From Salinarimonas sp. (GTDB taxonomy: Bacteria; Pseudomonadota; Alphaproteobacteria; Rhizobiales; Beijerinckiaceae): DNA of 64,000 bases. This document shows positions 31,986 to 40,030 of the stretch, in pieces; position 1 is the first letter of the stretch, and each line of letters begins with the position of its first letter. Where the stretch lies: assembly GCF_040111675.1 (NCBI RefSeq), contig NZ_CP157794.1:2067501-2131500 (forward strand), written 5' to 3'. The notes under the pieces were generated by a model. That model did not search any database. It saw only the letters and a list, made by a program, of their open reading frames with translations, and was not told the DNA's origin. The position numbers were made by a program, and so were the translations under genes.

Positions 31986-32231
31986 TCACCTCTCGATCTG
32001 CTCGACCAGGAACCCCTGTCCCTGCTGGCACGTCGAGAACATCAGCGGCCGTCCACGTACGGTCAGAAGCTCGCCGTCCGGTAGATCGGCCGGCCGCACC
32101 CCCTGAAGCGCGTAAACGCGACCGTCGTCGGTCCGCAGGAGCGGGCACTCGACCCCGCCGGGAACAAGGGTACCGCGCACGGTTTCAACCCCGTCCGCTG
32201 GTTGCTCGATCGCTGGCACCTGAACGTCCAC
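31986..32231 (-). CDS. Small 81-residue protein, OB-fold-like, unknown function
   Basis: A GTG start with GGAG upstream gives 81 residues without signal peptide or membrane helix. The pattern (VETVRGTLVPGGVECPLLRT, VYALQGVRP, LPDGELLTVRGRPLMFSTC, GFLVEQIER) suggests a small beta-barrel resembling DUF5818-type proteins, with two cysteines. It lies between the secretion adaptor gene and the S8 protease gene, 45 nt before the latter, on the same strand. A protease inhibitor or export partner, as AprI is for serralysins, is a reasonable guess from position only. The family is not firmly recognised. Confidence 0.65.
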   Translation of the reverse strand: MDVQVPAIEQPADGVETVRGTLVPGGVECPLLRTDDGRVYALQGVRPADLPDGELLTVRGRPLMFSTCQQGQGFLVEQIER

Positions 32232-32261
32232 CCGCGGTCTCCGAAGTCAGGACGACAATCG

Positions 32262-32289
32262 ACCTTAATGATCTTTGATGAAAGAGCAA
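32262..32289 (-). promoter_or_regulatory. Putative promoter for the 81-aa protein and S8 protease
   Basis: On the minus strand TTGCTC, a 16-nt AT-rich spacer and TAAGGT precede the GTG at 32231. The same arrangement (TTGACC, 16 nt, TAAGGT) occurs before the secretion ABC gene. The match to consensus is modest. Confidence 0.35.
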
Positions 32290-32351
32290 GACCTGTCGTG
32301 GGTGTTCGTCATGGCTTGCGTGCGTCGACGGCGCGCGGAAGCCGGCTATCG

Positions 32352-33674
32352 TCAGTCGGTACGGAACGCGCGAGCCAGATAGTCCCCCAACGGCTTCGTG
32401 AGGTAGGCAGCGATGTTGCGTTCGCTTGTTCGAATGAAGCCTTCGACAGGCATGCCGGGACGCAGCTCCACGCCGCCGAGGGCATCCGTCTGACCTTCGG
32501 CGAGAGCGACCCGGACCACGTAGAAGCTCGCTCCGGTTCGGCTGTCCGTCTCCAGGTTCGGAGAGATGCGCGTCACGACGCCGCGCAGTTCCGGGGTCGT
32601 GCGCATGCTGAACGCGGAAAAGCGGAGGAATGCGTCCTGACCGAGGTGCACCTGCTCGATGTCCTGAGGCGACACCCTGATCTCGATCGACAGCTCGTCG
32701 GCACTGGGCACGATCCGGGTGACGACCTCACCGGGCCTGATCACGCCGCCGACGGTCCTCGTTTCGAGCTGATGGACCGTTCCGGATTGAGGCGCCCGTA
32801 TCTCGGTTCGGCGCAGCTCCTCTCGCGCAGCGACCTCGCGCTCGGCGAGCTCCGCGATCTGCGCGTCGAGGTCGCGCAGGTCGCCGGCCGCCTCGCTGCT
32901 CAGGTCCTGGTCGATCTGGACCAGCTGAAGGTTGATCTCGGCGATACGACCGCGGGTTTGCGCGATGCCGGCGACCAGCTGCCCGTATTCGCCCTCGAGT
33001 CGCGCGCGTTCCCGTTCGAGCCCGACGACGCGCCCGAGAGGGACCAGCTGTTTCGCATAGAGATCGCGAACTCCGTCGAGCTCCCGGTCGATGAGCGAGA
33101 TCTCCGTCGTCTTCGCGCGTGCCTGGATGGTCAGGCCGTCGATCTGCTCGCTCAGCTGGACGACACGTTCGTTCAGCTGGGCCTTCAAGCCCTCGCGAGC
33201 CCGACGGCGGAGCTCGAACAAGCGTTGCTCGCTCCCGATCGCCGCGTCGAGGCCGATGTCCTGCGCCCTTCGGACCAGGTCGCTGGGGAAGCCGATCTCC
33301 GGCGAGCCGTCGCGCTCTGCCAGGAGGCGTACCCGCCGCGCCTCGCGTTCGACGAGCGCCTTCGATACGATGCCGAGGCTCGCCCGCGCCACGGTCTCGT
33401 CCAGCTTGACCAGAACGTCGCCGCGCAGGACGGCCTGCCCCTCGCGCACGCGGATTTCGGCAACGATCCCGCCGGTGAGGTGCCGCACGGTCTTCACGTC
33501 GCTCTCCACGACGAGCGTTCCGCTTCCCACGACCGCGCCGGCAATCTCCGTGGTGCCGGCCCAGCCGACGATGCCGCCGCCGAACAGAACCGCGGTGAGG
33601 CTTCCGACGAACACGTGGAGGCGAATGGATCGGGCGATCCTCGAGCTGGGTCGGGCCGCCATGACCGGGTCCAT
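32352..33674 (-). CDS. Type I secretion membrane-fusion protein (HlyD/PrsE family)
   Basis: This 440-residue adaptor bridges the inner-membrane ABC exporter and an outer-membrane channel. One N-terminal membrane helix (VFVGSLTAVLFGGGIVGWAG) is followed by a lipoyl-like half (VKTVRHLTGGIVAEIRVREG). A long alpha-helical hairpin spans about 105-290, then the second lipoyl half (TEIRAPQSGTVHQL) and a beta-barrel domain (GMPVEGFI). Its ATG overlaps the stop of the ABC gene (ATGA). No TolC-like gene is in the window, so the outer-membrane component must be elsewhere. Confidence 0.93.
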   Translation of the reverse strand: MDPVMAARPSSRIARSIRLHVFVGSLTAVLFGGGIVGWAGTTEIAGAVVGSGTLVVESDVKTVRHLTGGIVAEIRVREGQAVLRGDVLVKLDETVARASLGIVSKALVEREARRVRLLAERDGSPEIGFPSDLVRRAQDIGLDAAIGSEQRLFELRRRAREGLKAQLNERVVQLSEQIDGLTIQARAKTTEISLIDRELDGVRDLYAKQLVPLGRVVGLERERARLEGEYGQLVAGIAQTRGRIAEINLQLVQIDQDLSSEAAGDLRDLDAQIAELAEREVAAREELRRTEIRAPQSGTVHQLETRTVGGVIRPGEVVTRIVPSADELSIEIRVSPQDIEQVHLGQDAFLRFSAFSMRTTPELRGVVTRISPNLETDSRTGASFYVVRVALAEGQTDALGGVELRPGMPVEGFIRTSERNIAAYLTKPLGDYLARAFRTD

Positions 33675-35398
33675 CAGGCTTCGTCTCCGACGACCTTCAG
33701 CAATCCGGGATGAGGCTCGGCGCGCTGCGTCACGCGCGGCAGCACCTCGTCCTTGGGACCGAAGGCCTGCATCCGCCCCTCGCCGATGACCAGCAGCATG
33801 TCGACGCTGGCGATCGCGGTTGTCCGGTGAGCGATTACGACGACGATGCCGCCGCGCGCGCGCGTGTTGCGGATCGCCGTCGTGAGGGCGCGTTCTCCGA
33901 CGGCGTCCAGGTTCGCGTTGGGCTCGTCGAGCACCACGAGGAAGGGGTCGCCGTACAGCGCCCGCGCGAGCGCGATGCGCTGCTTCTGACCCGCGGAGAG
34001 GACGTAGCCGCCCTCGCCGATCCGCGTGTTGTAGCCGTCCGGCAGATTCTGGACGAGATCGTCAACGCAAGCCGCGCGCGCCGCCGCGAGGATCGCCTCC
34101 GATTCCTGATGGCCCTCGAAGCGGCTGATGTTCTCTGCGATCGTTCCGTCGCACAGCGCGATCTCCTGCGGCAGAAAACCGATGTGACGGCCGAGGTCCT
34201 CGTAACGCCAGTGGCTGATCTCCGAACCGTCCAGCCGGACCTCTCCGCGGCGATCCTTCCAGGCTCCGACGAGGACGCGACCGAGGGTCGATTTGCCCGC
34301 GCCGCTCGGACCGATGATACCCAGACCCTGCCCGGTTTCGAGACGAAATTCGACGCCCTGTACGACAGGCGTTCTCACGCCCGGCGGAGCAACGGCGAGT
34401 CCTTTTACCGAGAGGCTCCGGCGGGGGGGCGGCAGAGCCACCATCTCCCGTTCCGCTTGCGCCTGTCTCAGGCTCGCGCGCAAGCGCGTGCGTGCGTGGC
34501 GCGCCGCGACGAAGCCGCGCCAATTGGCGATGAGCCCCTCGATCGGAGCGAGCGCGCGCGCCGCGATGATCGCGGACGCGATGATGAGGCCGGGCGTCAT
34601 CTCCCCCAGGATCACGAGATAGGCGCCGACGCCGAGAACTGCCGACTGCAGGAGCAGCCGCGAGGCACGCGAGGCCGAGGAGAAGCCTCCGGTCACGTCG
34701 CTCGCCCCGATCTGTGCGCCGACCACCGCCTGATGCGAGTCGAGCCAACGCCGCTCGAGGCGCGAGGCCATTCCCATCGACCAGACCACATCGGCGTTGC
34801 GGCGGGTCCAGTCTCCCAAAGCGTTGCGCTGCGCGGCCGAGCGCAGCGTCACCGCGGCCGGAGCCTGGGAGAGCCATTCGATGACGACGGTGAATACGAC
34901 CAGCACCGCGGCGCCGAGCGTCGCCGTCCACCCGATCAGCGGATGGAATGCGAAGCAGATGAACAGGTAGAACGGGAGCCAAGGCAGATCGAACAGGGAA
35001 GCCGGGCCGTTTCCCGCCAGGAAGCCACGCAGCGTGTCGAGGTCTCGAACGACTTGGATCCCGTCCGACTCGCGTCCGTGGAGCGACGATGTTCCCGCCA
35101 TCCGGAACACGTGGGGCGCCGCACGTTCGTCGAGCCGCGCTCCGATTCGGGCGAGCAGCCGCCCACGGATTCCGTCGAGATACCCCAGCAGGGCGTAAAG
35201 CAAGACGACGATGATGCCCAAGCCGACGAGCGTGGGCACGCTCCGGCTGGGGAGCACCCGATCGTACGTCTCGAGCATGAAAACGGCGCCCGTGAGCATG
35301 AGGACGTTCACGATGGCGCTGAAGACGAAAACGGCCGCTAACGCGCCGCCGAAATCTCGCCACGACAGCACGTCGCTGGCCGACCGACGCTCTGACAT
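33674..35398 (-). CDS. Type I secretion ABC transporter/permease (PrtD family)
   Basis: This 574-residue fused exporter starts with a membrane domain (helices around 20-40, 58-75, 140-175, 250-285) and ends with an ATPase domain. Walker A is GPSGAGKST (363-371), the signature is LSAGQ (467-471), and Walker B is LVVLDEP (487-493). It lacks the C39 peptidase domain, as is usual for exporters of RTX proteases that keep their C-terminal signal. It is the first gene of the leftward secretion operon. The two RTX proteases in this window are its likely cargo. Confidence 0.94.
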   Translation of the reverse strand: MSERRSASDVLSWRDFGGALAAVFVFSAIVNVLMLTGAVFMLETYDRVLPSRSVPTLVGLGIIVVLLYALLGYLDGIRGRLLARIGARLDERAAPHVFRMAGTSSLHGRESDGIQVVRDLDTLRGFLAGNGPASLFDLPWLPFYLFICFAFHPLIGWTATLGAAVLVVFTVVIEWLSQAPAAVTLRSAAQRNALGDWTRRNADVVWSMGMASRLERRWLDSHQAVVGAQIGASDVTGGFSSASRASRLLLQSAVLGVGAYLVILGEMTPGLIIASAIIAARALAPIEGLIANWRGFVAARHARTRLRASLRQAQAEREMVALPPPRRSLSVKGLAVAPPGVRTPVVQGVEFRLETGQGLGIIGPSGAGKSTLGRVLVGAWKDRRGEVRLDGSEISHWRYEDLGRHIGFLPQEIALCDGTIAENISRFEGHQESEAILAAARAACVDDLVQNLPDGYNTRIGEGGYVLSAGQKQRIALARALYGDPFLVVLDEPNANLDAVGERALTTAIRNTRARGGIVVVIAHRTTAIASVDMLLVIGEGRMQAFGPKDEVLPRVTQRAEPHPGLLKVVGDEA

Positions 35399-35446
35399 GC
35401 TGTTCCGATCCCCAGCCCCGAGGCACGCAGTGCTTTCGCACCCTTT

Positions 35447-35474
35447 ACCTTAGTGCCTTGCATTCGGGGGTCAA
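35447..35474 (-). promoter_or_regulatory. Putative promoter for the type I secretion genes
   Basis: The minus strand reads TTGACC, 16 nt, TAAGGT, about 50 nt before the exporter ATG at 35398. The -35 is strong and the -10 weak. Spacer length and -10 are identical to the site before the 81-aa protein gene. Confidence 0.4.
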
Positions 35475-35496
35475 CCCAATCGATGCGACGGGTGCG

Positions 35497-36213
35497 TCAG
35501 GTCCAGCCCTGGGGAGACCAAACCGACGCGTCGCGCCGGGCGAAGACCAGATCGACGTAGAGCAACGCGTCGTCGCTGTGGCGAAGATTGTAGCTCACAA
35601 TGTCGAAGACTTCGAAACCCTGCTGTGCCATCTCGCCGACGATTTCCGAAAAGATCGTCGTCGGCGTGTTCGAGTCGAACCGGTAGAGCAAAGTTTCGGC
35701 GACGACGAGATCGACCCGTCTCAACAATCGACGCCCGCCTCGCAGGACCTCCCTGTCGTATCCCTGACAGTCGGTCTTGAGGAGGATGGGACCCCTGAGG
35801 TCTCGATGATCGAGAACGTCGTCGAGCGTCGACACCGGCACCTCCACCAACTGTCGACGCTCGTCCTCCGAGAGCGTTTCCACCCGGCTCGGTTCGATGA
35901 ACATGCTCGTTTCCGGCCTCTGCTCCGGAACGAGGAGCAGAGCCATCCCGGGCCTGTCGGCCAACGCCATCAAGTGATACTCGCCGGGATACTTCGTTGT
36001 CAGCAGTCGCAAGCGGTCTTCCCGGGCGCGGACGGGCTCGAAATAAATGTGATACGCGTCCGGAAAGGTGCGGAAGAGCTCCGGCGTGCCGTAGCAGGCG
36101 CCGACATCCACCACCGTGCCCGGCTGAAAGCCACGCGCCTTCATGTACGCGACAAAGTCCTGCAGCGTTCGCATCGCCCCCGATTTCGTCGCAGGGCCCC
36201 CGGGGACGGGCAT
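35497..36213 (-). CDS. FkbM-family methyltransferase
   Basis: This 238-residue SAM-dependent O-methyltransferase has the FkbM pattern: TVVDVGACYGTPEL (SAM motif I), IYFEPV (motif II acid), VSTLDDVL, and LLKTDCQGYDREVLRGG. Such enzymes methylate sugar hydroxyls in polysaccharide and antibiotic pathways. The start at 36213 lies 3 nt after the stop of the FkbM-repeat protein gene, with GGGAGAG in front; a second ATG at 36174 is less likely. It is a clear paralogue of the gene at 42231-42896. Its acceptor sugar is unknown. Confidence 0.88.
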   Translation of the reverse strand: MPVPGGPATKSGAMRTLQDFVAYMKARGFQPGTVVDVGACYGTPELFRTFPDAYHIYFEPVRAREDRLRLLTTKYPGEYHLMALADRPGMALLLVPEQRPETSMFIEPSRVETLSEDERRQLVEVPVSTLDDVLDHRDLRGPILLKTDCQGYDREVLRGGRRLLRRVDLVVAETLLYRFDSNTPTTIFSEIVGEMAQQGFEVFDIVSYNLRHSDDALLYVDLVFARRDASVWSPQGWT

Positions 36214-36216
36214 CGG

Positions 36217-39069
36217 TCAGCTCTCCCTTTCGTTCGACGTCTCGCCCTCGAGCTGCAGGCGGGCGATGAGCCGCGCTTGATCGTCGACCCGCTCGCAGAC
36301 CGCTGTCGCGGCCCCGTCGAGGGCTCCGGCGAGGCGCTCGATGAGCCGCAGCTCCAGATGAACCATGTCCTCGGCGGCTTCTCCCAGCGGCAGCTCGATG
36401 CGCGCGCCGCCGGTCAGGCGTGCGAAGCTGGCGTGGATGCTCAGCGCTGCTGCGGAAAGACGTTCCGGAACGTCCGTGGCGGGCTGCAGCGCGCCCAGCT
36501 GCTCGGCTCGCTTCTGCAGCTCGCCGAGGCGCGCGCGCGCGCCTGCCGCGGCGCGCTCGATCCGCTCGACGAGTTCGCGTAGATCGGCGTCGGAAGGCCC
36601 ACTGGACGTCCCGGACGCAGCCACCGCCGCCACACCGCAGGCTTCTTCCAGCATGCTCGCCGCCTCCGACAGGCGATCGAGAAGTTCGGCGGCGTGGCGC
36701 GGCTGGGCCGCATTCGGCACGAGAGCCTCCTCCAGAACGTCGAGCACATGCGAGAGGGCGTCCAGACCGGCTTCCAGGCCTTCGGAGCCGAGCGTGGTCT
36801 GCCGCCGGCCGTCAGCCGGTGTTCCGGCGAGGTCGAAAGCCAGTGTGATCGCGTCCGCGCGAGCGACGGCGGTCATGATCCGCCAGCGGGCGTCCTCGAT
36901 CGACGCGGACTGCGATGCCGTGCGCTCCGCCACTGCCTGCGCCGCACCGAGAACCGCCGCGGACAACGACTCGATCTGCTCGGCGCACCGGGCGATCGTT
37001 ACGGACGATGTGCGCTCTGCCTCCCCCGGCGCGGAGGCCGTCAACGCCGCCATCGCCGAGCCGAGCCTGCTCGCCGCCTCGGCGAGGCGGCTCGCCTCGC
37101 GCGATGCCGCCGCCTCGAGGCGAACGATCTCGTCCGCTTGAGCCGCAACCCGTGCCGCTATGGCGTCGGTCACGCCCGCGAGTGCGCCGACGACGCTCTC
37201 CAGCTCGGCGATCGGATCGTCGTGGCCGGCGCGCGAACCGAAATCGCCGGATACGCCGGTGAGGCGTTCGAGCGCGTCGCGCAGGCGGGCGCTCGCGTCT
37301 GCAAGGCGTGATTCCAGCCGGATCGACCGTTCGGAGGCCCGCCGTTCGACGATCTCTCGCGCCTGCTCGGCGATCCGAGCCGCGAGCGCATCGGCAGCGC
37401 CCAGAAGCGCGCCCGCCGCGTCCTCGACGGCGGCGACGGCCGGCGACGCTGCGTCGCCGAGCTGCGCAGGGGAACCGTCTGGCTTCGTTACGCCCGTGAG
37501 GCGAACGAACGTCTCTCGCAGCTCCGCTGCGGTCGTCGACAGGCGCTGCTCGAGCGCGGCATCGTCATATCGGAGCCGGGCGATCTCGTCGGCCTGCTCG
37601 GCCACGCGGGTCGCGACCGCGCGACATGCCCCTTCGAAGGTGCCGGCGAGCCATTCGAGGTTCGCCGTCGCAGCGTCGAGTGAAGTGGGGCCGCGAGCGG
37701 GAAACGGCTTCGGTTCGCTCCGGGTCAACGCGATCAGAGCCGAATAGAGACGCGTCGTCGCCTCGGCGAGACGTGGTGCGAACAGCCGCTCGAGGTCGCT
37801 CCCGCGCAGGCGGTCGATTTCCTCGGCCTGTGAGCGGGTCCGCTCGGCGACGGCGCGCGCCGCGTGGACGAGCCGGCTCGACAGCTCTTCGCTCCGCTCG
37901 AGAGCCGCGAGCGGATCGCCCCGCGCCGATCCCCGGGTCGCGCCGTCATCGGACGCGAGCAACCGGTACGTGTCGCCGAGGCGCTCGACGACGTGCTCGA
38001 GCCTGCCCGTGTCGAGCGCGTCGATCTCGGCCTGCTGCTGCGCGAGGCGCGCCGCGACGGAGGTAATGGCGCCGCGCAGCGCGGCCGTTCGCTCCTCCAG
38101 GGCGGCAGCGGCGTCCAAGACATCCGGGGTGTCGCTCGGCCATGGTGGTCGTGGCCGCATGGTCAGCGAGGCATGCAGGTCGCCGACGGCATCGACTGCT
38201 TCGAGCAGGCGCGGCGCGGCATCCCGCGCGCGCTGCACCTCCGCCTGGAGCTCGGCGGCGACGCGCCCGCGCGCCAGGAACTCGAACGTCGTCGCGCGAT
38301 CGACCTCGGACGCTTCCGCGAGCCGCCGGTTGAGCAGATCCACGCTACGGCTGGCGAACAGGTTCTTGTGCCAGACGGGGTAGGGGCCCTCGAAAGGGAC
38401 GAGCTCGAGCGTTTCCGGGTCGATCGAATAGAGGTTCAGGCCGCAGGTTTGCGTCACCGCGTCGCGAAGCATCTCGGTGGTCTCGCCGGTGCGACGAAGG
38501 TTCGCCTCGGTGAACTCGATGATCAGGACGACGTCGTCCCTGTCCCGGAGGGCATCGCGAGCCGCCAGCAGCGTCGCCAGCTCCAGGCCCTCGATGTCGA
38601 TCTTCACGAAGGTGACCTCGCCGCGGGGGGCCTCGGCGAGGGCGTCCTCGAGACGCGCGATCGGGATCGCGTCGGGCGCCGGTGCGTCCAACGGCTGGAT
38701 GAACCCGTACGCGGCCTGGCCTCCCTCCTCCTCCAGGTTGAGGACGCCCTCGCCGCGCTGCGGCCCGATGGCCATCGGAACGATTTTGAAATTGCATGCC
38801 TCTCGCACGTTCGCCGTAAGGTATCCGTGCAGCTCGCGATTGGGTTCGAAGGCGACTACGTGCCCCTCCGTGATGCGCTCCGCCGCAAGCGCCGAGTAGA
38901 GCCCGCAATGGGCGCCGATGTCGATGAACACGTCCCGCGCGCGCACCGCGGACCAGAGGAAGGCTTGCTCCTCGTATTCGAACCAACCCTCGCGCAGATA
39001 CCGCGCGACACGGTCATCGATCGGGAACGCGAGGAAGCGCCCATAAAAGCTCTTTACGATTTCTTTCAT
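36217..39069 (-). CDS. FkbM methyltransferase fused to a long helical repeat region
   Basis: A 950-residue protein. Residues 1-260 are an FkbM-type SAM methyltransferase (VFIDIGAHCGLYSALAA at 47-63, VVAFEPN, FVKIDIEGLELATLL). Residues 270-950 are almost wholly alpha-helical and Ala/Arg/Glu-rich, built of about 7-9 degenerate units of about 90 residues. The core unit looks like AVAxRVAEQADEIxRL, then RLAxAxxRLRxALxxLTG. Nothing suggests a membrane helix. ATG 39069 is 4 nt after the stop of the upstream glycosyltransferase; an in-frame upstream extension would overlap that gene. The tail may organise a biosynthetic complex or measure chain length, as coiled coils do in WbdD-type enzymes; this is inference. 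Confidence 0.85.
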   Translation of the reverse strand: MKEIVKSFYGRFLAFPIDDRVARYLREGWFEYEEQAFLWSAVRARDVFIDIGAHCGLYSALAAERITEGHVVAFEPNRELHGYLTANVREACNFKIVPMAIGPQRGEGVLNLEEEGGQAAYGFIQPLDAPAPDAIPIARLEDALAEAPRGEVTFVKIDIEGLELATLLAARDALRDRDDVVLIIEFTEANLRRTGETTEMLRDAVTQTCGLNLYSIDPETLELVPFEGPYPVWHKNLFASRSVDLLNRRLAEASEVDRATTFEFLARGRVAAELQAEVQRARDAAPRLLEAVDAVGDLHASLTMRPRPPWPSDTPDVLDAAAALEERTAALRGAITSVAARLAQQQAEIDALDTGRLEHVVERLGDTYRLLASDDGATRGSARGDPLAALERSEELSSRLVHAARAVAERTRSQAEEIDRLRGSDLERLFAPRLAEATTRLYSALIALTRSEPKPFPARGPTSLDAATANLEWLAGTFEGACRAVATRVAEQADEIARLRYDDAALEQRLSTTAAELRETFVRLTGVTKPDGSPAQLGDAASPAVAAVEDAAGALLGAADALAARIAEQAREIVERRASERSIRLESRLADASARLRDALERLTGVSGDFGSRAGHDDPIAELESVVGALAGVTDAIAARVAAQADEIVRLEAAASREASRLAEAASRLGSAMAALTASAPGEAERTSSVTIARCAEQIESLSAAVLGAAQAVAERTASQSASIEDARWRIMTAVARADAITLAFDLAGTPADGRRQTTLGSEGLEAGLDALSHVLDVLEEALVPNAAQPRHAAELLDRLSEAASMLEEACGVAAVAASGTSSGPSDADLRELVERIERAAAGARARLGELQKRAEQLGALQPATDVPERLSAAALSIHASFARLTGGARIELPLGEAAEDMVHLELRLIERLAGALDGAATAVCERVDDQARLIARLQLEGETSNERES

Positions 39070-39073
39070 TTTG

Positions 39074-40030
39074 TCATGACCGGTCACTGCAGTCCGGTGT
39101 AAGATGAGTATCGGCCCTCGACTTGTATCCAATCGTCCATTGGATCGAGTAGACCGCTCCCATGCCATGTCTCGCGAAATCTCGCAAGAAACGAAGCGTG
39201 ACCCCGGCATTCGAGATCGACCTCAGGGTCGTGTGTCCACCCCGTAGCATCTGCAGGTCTGCGGCGCTGGCGCCGATGCCCCGCACGAGCCTGCGGAGAT
39301 AGCTCGGCTCCAGGCGCTGGGCAGGCACGACATGCGTGAGCCGCAGATCCGGAAAGTAGGCTCGCTTGAAGCCGAGATCGTCGGCCAGCAAGCATAAGGC
39401 GGCGTCGTCGGCGGCCGACAGGCCACCGCTCGAGCGCCCGAGGCGCGAGCCCCCCGCGCGCACGAACTGAACGAACGCTTCGGCGACGCGTCGGCGCACC
39501 ACGATGCCGGCCCCGACGGGGTCGCGGGGATCGCACTGCGGGCCGCTCGTCATGATCGCCTCGCCGCCCAGATCGCGCACCGCCAGGAAAGGCAGAGCGA
39601 CGCGCCGCGCTCCTCGCACCGGAGCGGGGAAGCGCCCTTCGATGCGGCCGGCCGCAACGCCGACTTCCGGGTGTTGCTCCAGCGCCTGCCGCGCTCGCGC
39701 GAGGTAGTCGGGCAAGAGAATGTTGTCGTCGTCAACGAACACGATCAAATCGCCACGCGCTTCCTCGATCCCCGCGCAACGCGCCATCGCCAGGTTCGCC
39801 TCCCGGCGACGCAGCAGCCGCGCCCCAGGGAGCTGACCGAGCAATTCGGTCGAAATCGTGTCGCTGCCGTTCTCCACGACGATGACCTCGGCCCCCGGCG
39901 CTCGCTCGGCGGCACGGGCGATCGCCCGGAACACCTCGGCGACGAGGGCCGTATCGGGCCGACAGGTCGGCACGACGACGGACAGGGCGAGGCGACCTGG
40001 CGCCTCAGACGCGGGAGCAGCCGGATTCAT
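39074..40030 (-). CDS. Glycosyltransferase family 2
   Basis: This 318-residue GT-A fold enzyme begins LALSVVVPTCRPDTAL and carries VIVVENGSD. The metal/nucleotide-sugar motif is IVFVDDDNILLPDY (DxD), and SAADDAALCLLADDLGF is the catalytic-acid region. It probably adds one sugar to the growing surface polysaccharide at the cytoplasmic face. It is a paralogue of the next gene upstream (40005-41048), which it overlaps by 26 nt. Donor and linkage cannot be deduced. Confidence 0.9.
   Translation of the reverse strand: MNPAAPASEAPGRLALSVVVPTCRPDTALVAEVFRAIARAAERAPGAEVIVVENGSDTISTELLGQLPGARLLRRREANLAMARCAGIEEARGDLIVFVDDDNILLPDYLARARQALEQHPEVGVAAGRIEGRFPAPVRGARRVALPFLAVRDLGGEAIMTSGPQCDPRDPVGAGIVVRRRVAEAFVQFVRAGGSRLGRSSGGLSAADDAALCLLADDLGFKRAYFPDLRLTHVVPAQRLEPSYLRRLVRGIGASAADLQMLRGGHTTLRSISNAGVTLRFLRDFARHGMGAVYSIQWTIGYKSRADTHLTPDCSDRS

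Noticed and set aside
22375..32084. Regularly spaced repeats on the plus strand resembling a repeat array
   Set aside because: They are the complement of RTX protein repeats (about 240 bp period, protein-coding), not CRISPR repeats; there are no short spacers.
28947..32084. A 1045-codon plus-strand frame opposite the S8 protease
   Set aside because: It is a shadow of the RTX protease gene, whose catalytic triad and P domain are unmistakable on the other strand.
39070..39210. N-terminal extension of the FkbM-repeat protein
   Set aside because: It would run through the end of the upstream glycosyltransferase gene; ATG 39069 directly after that stop fits operon spacing.
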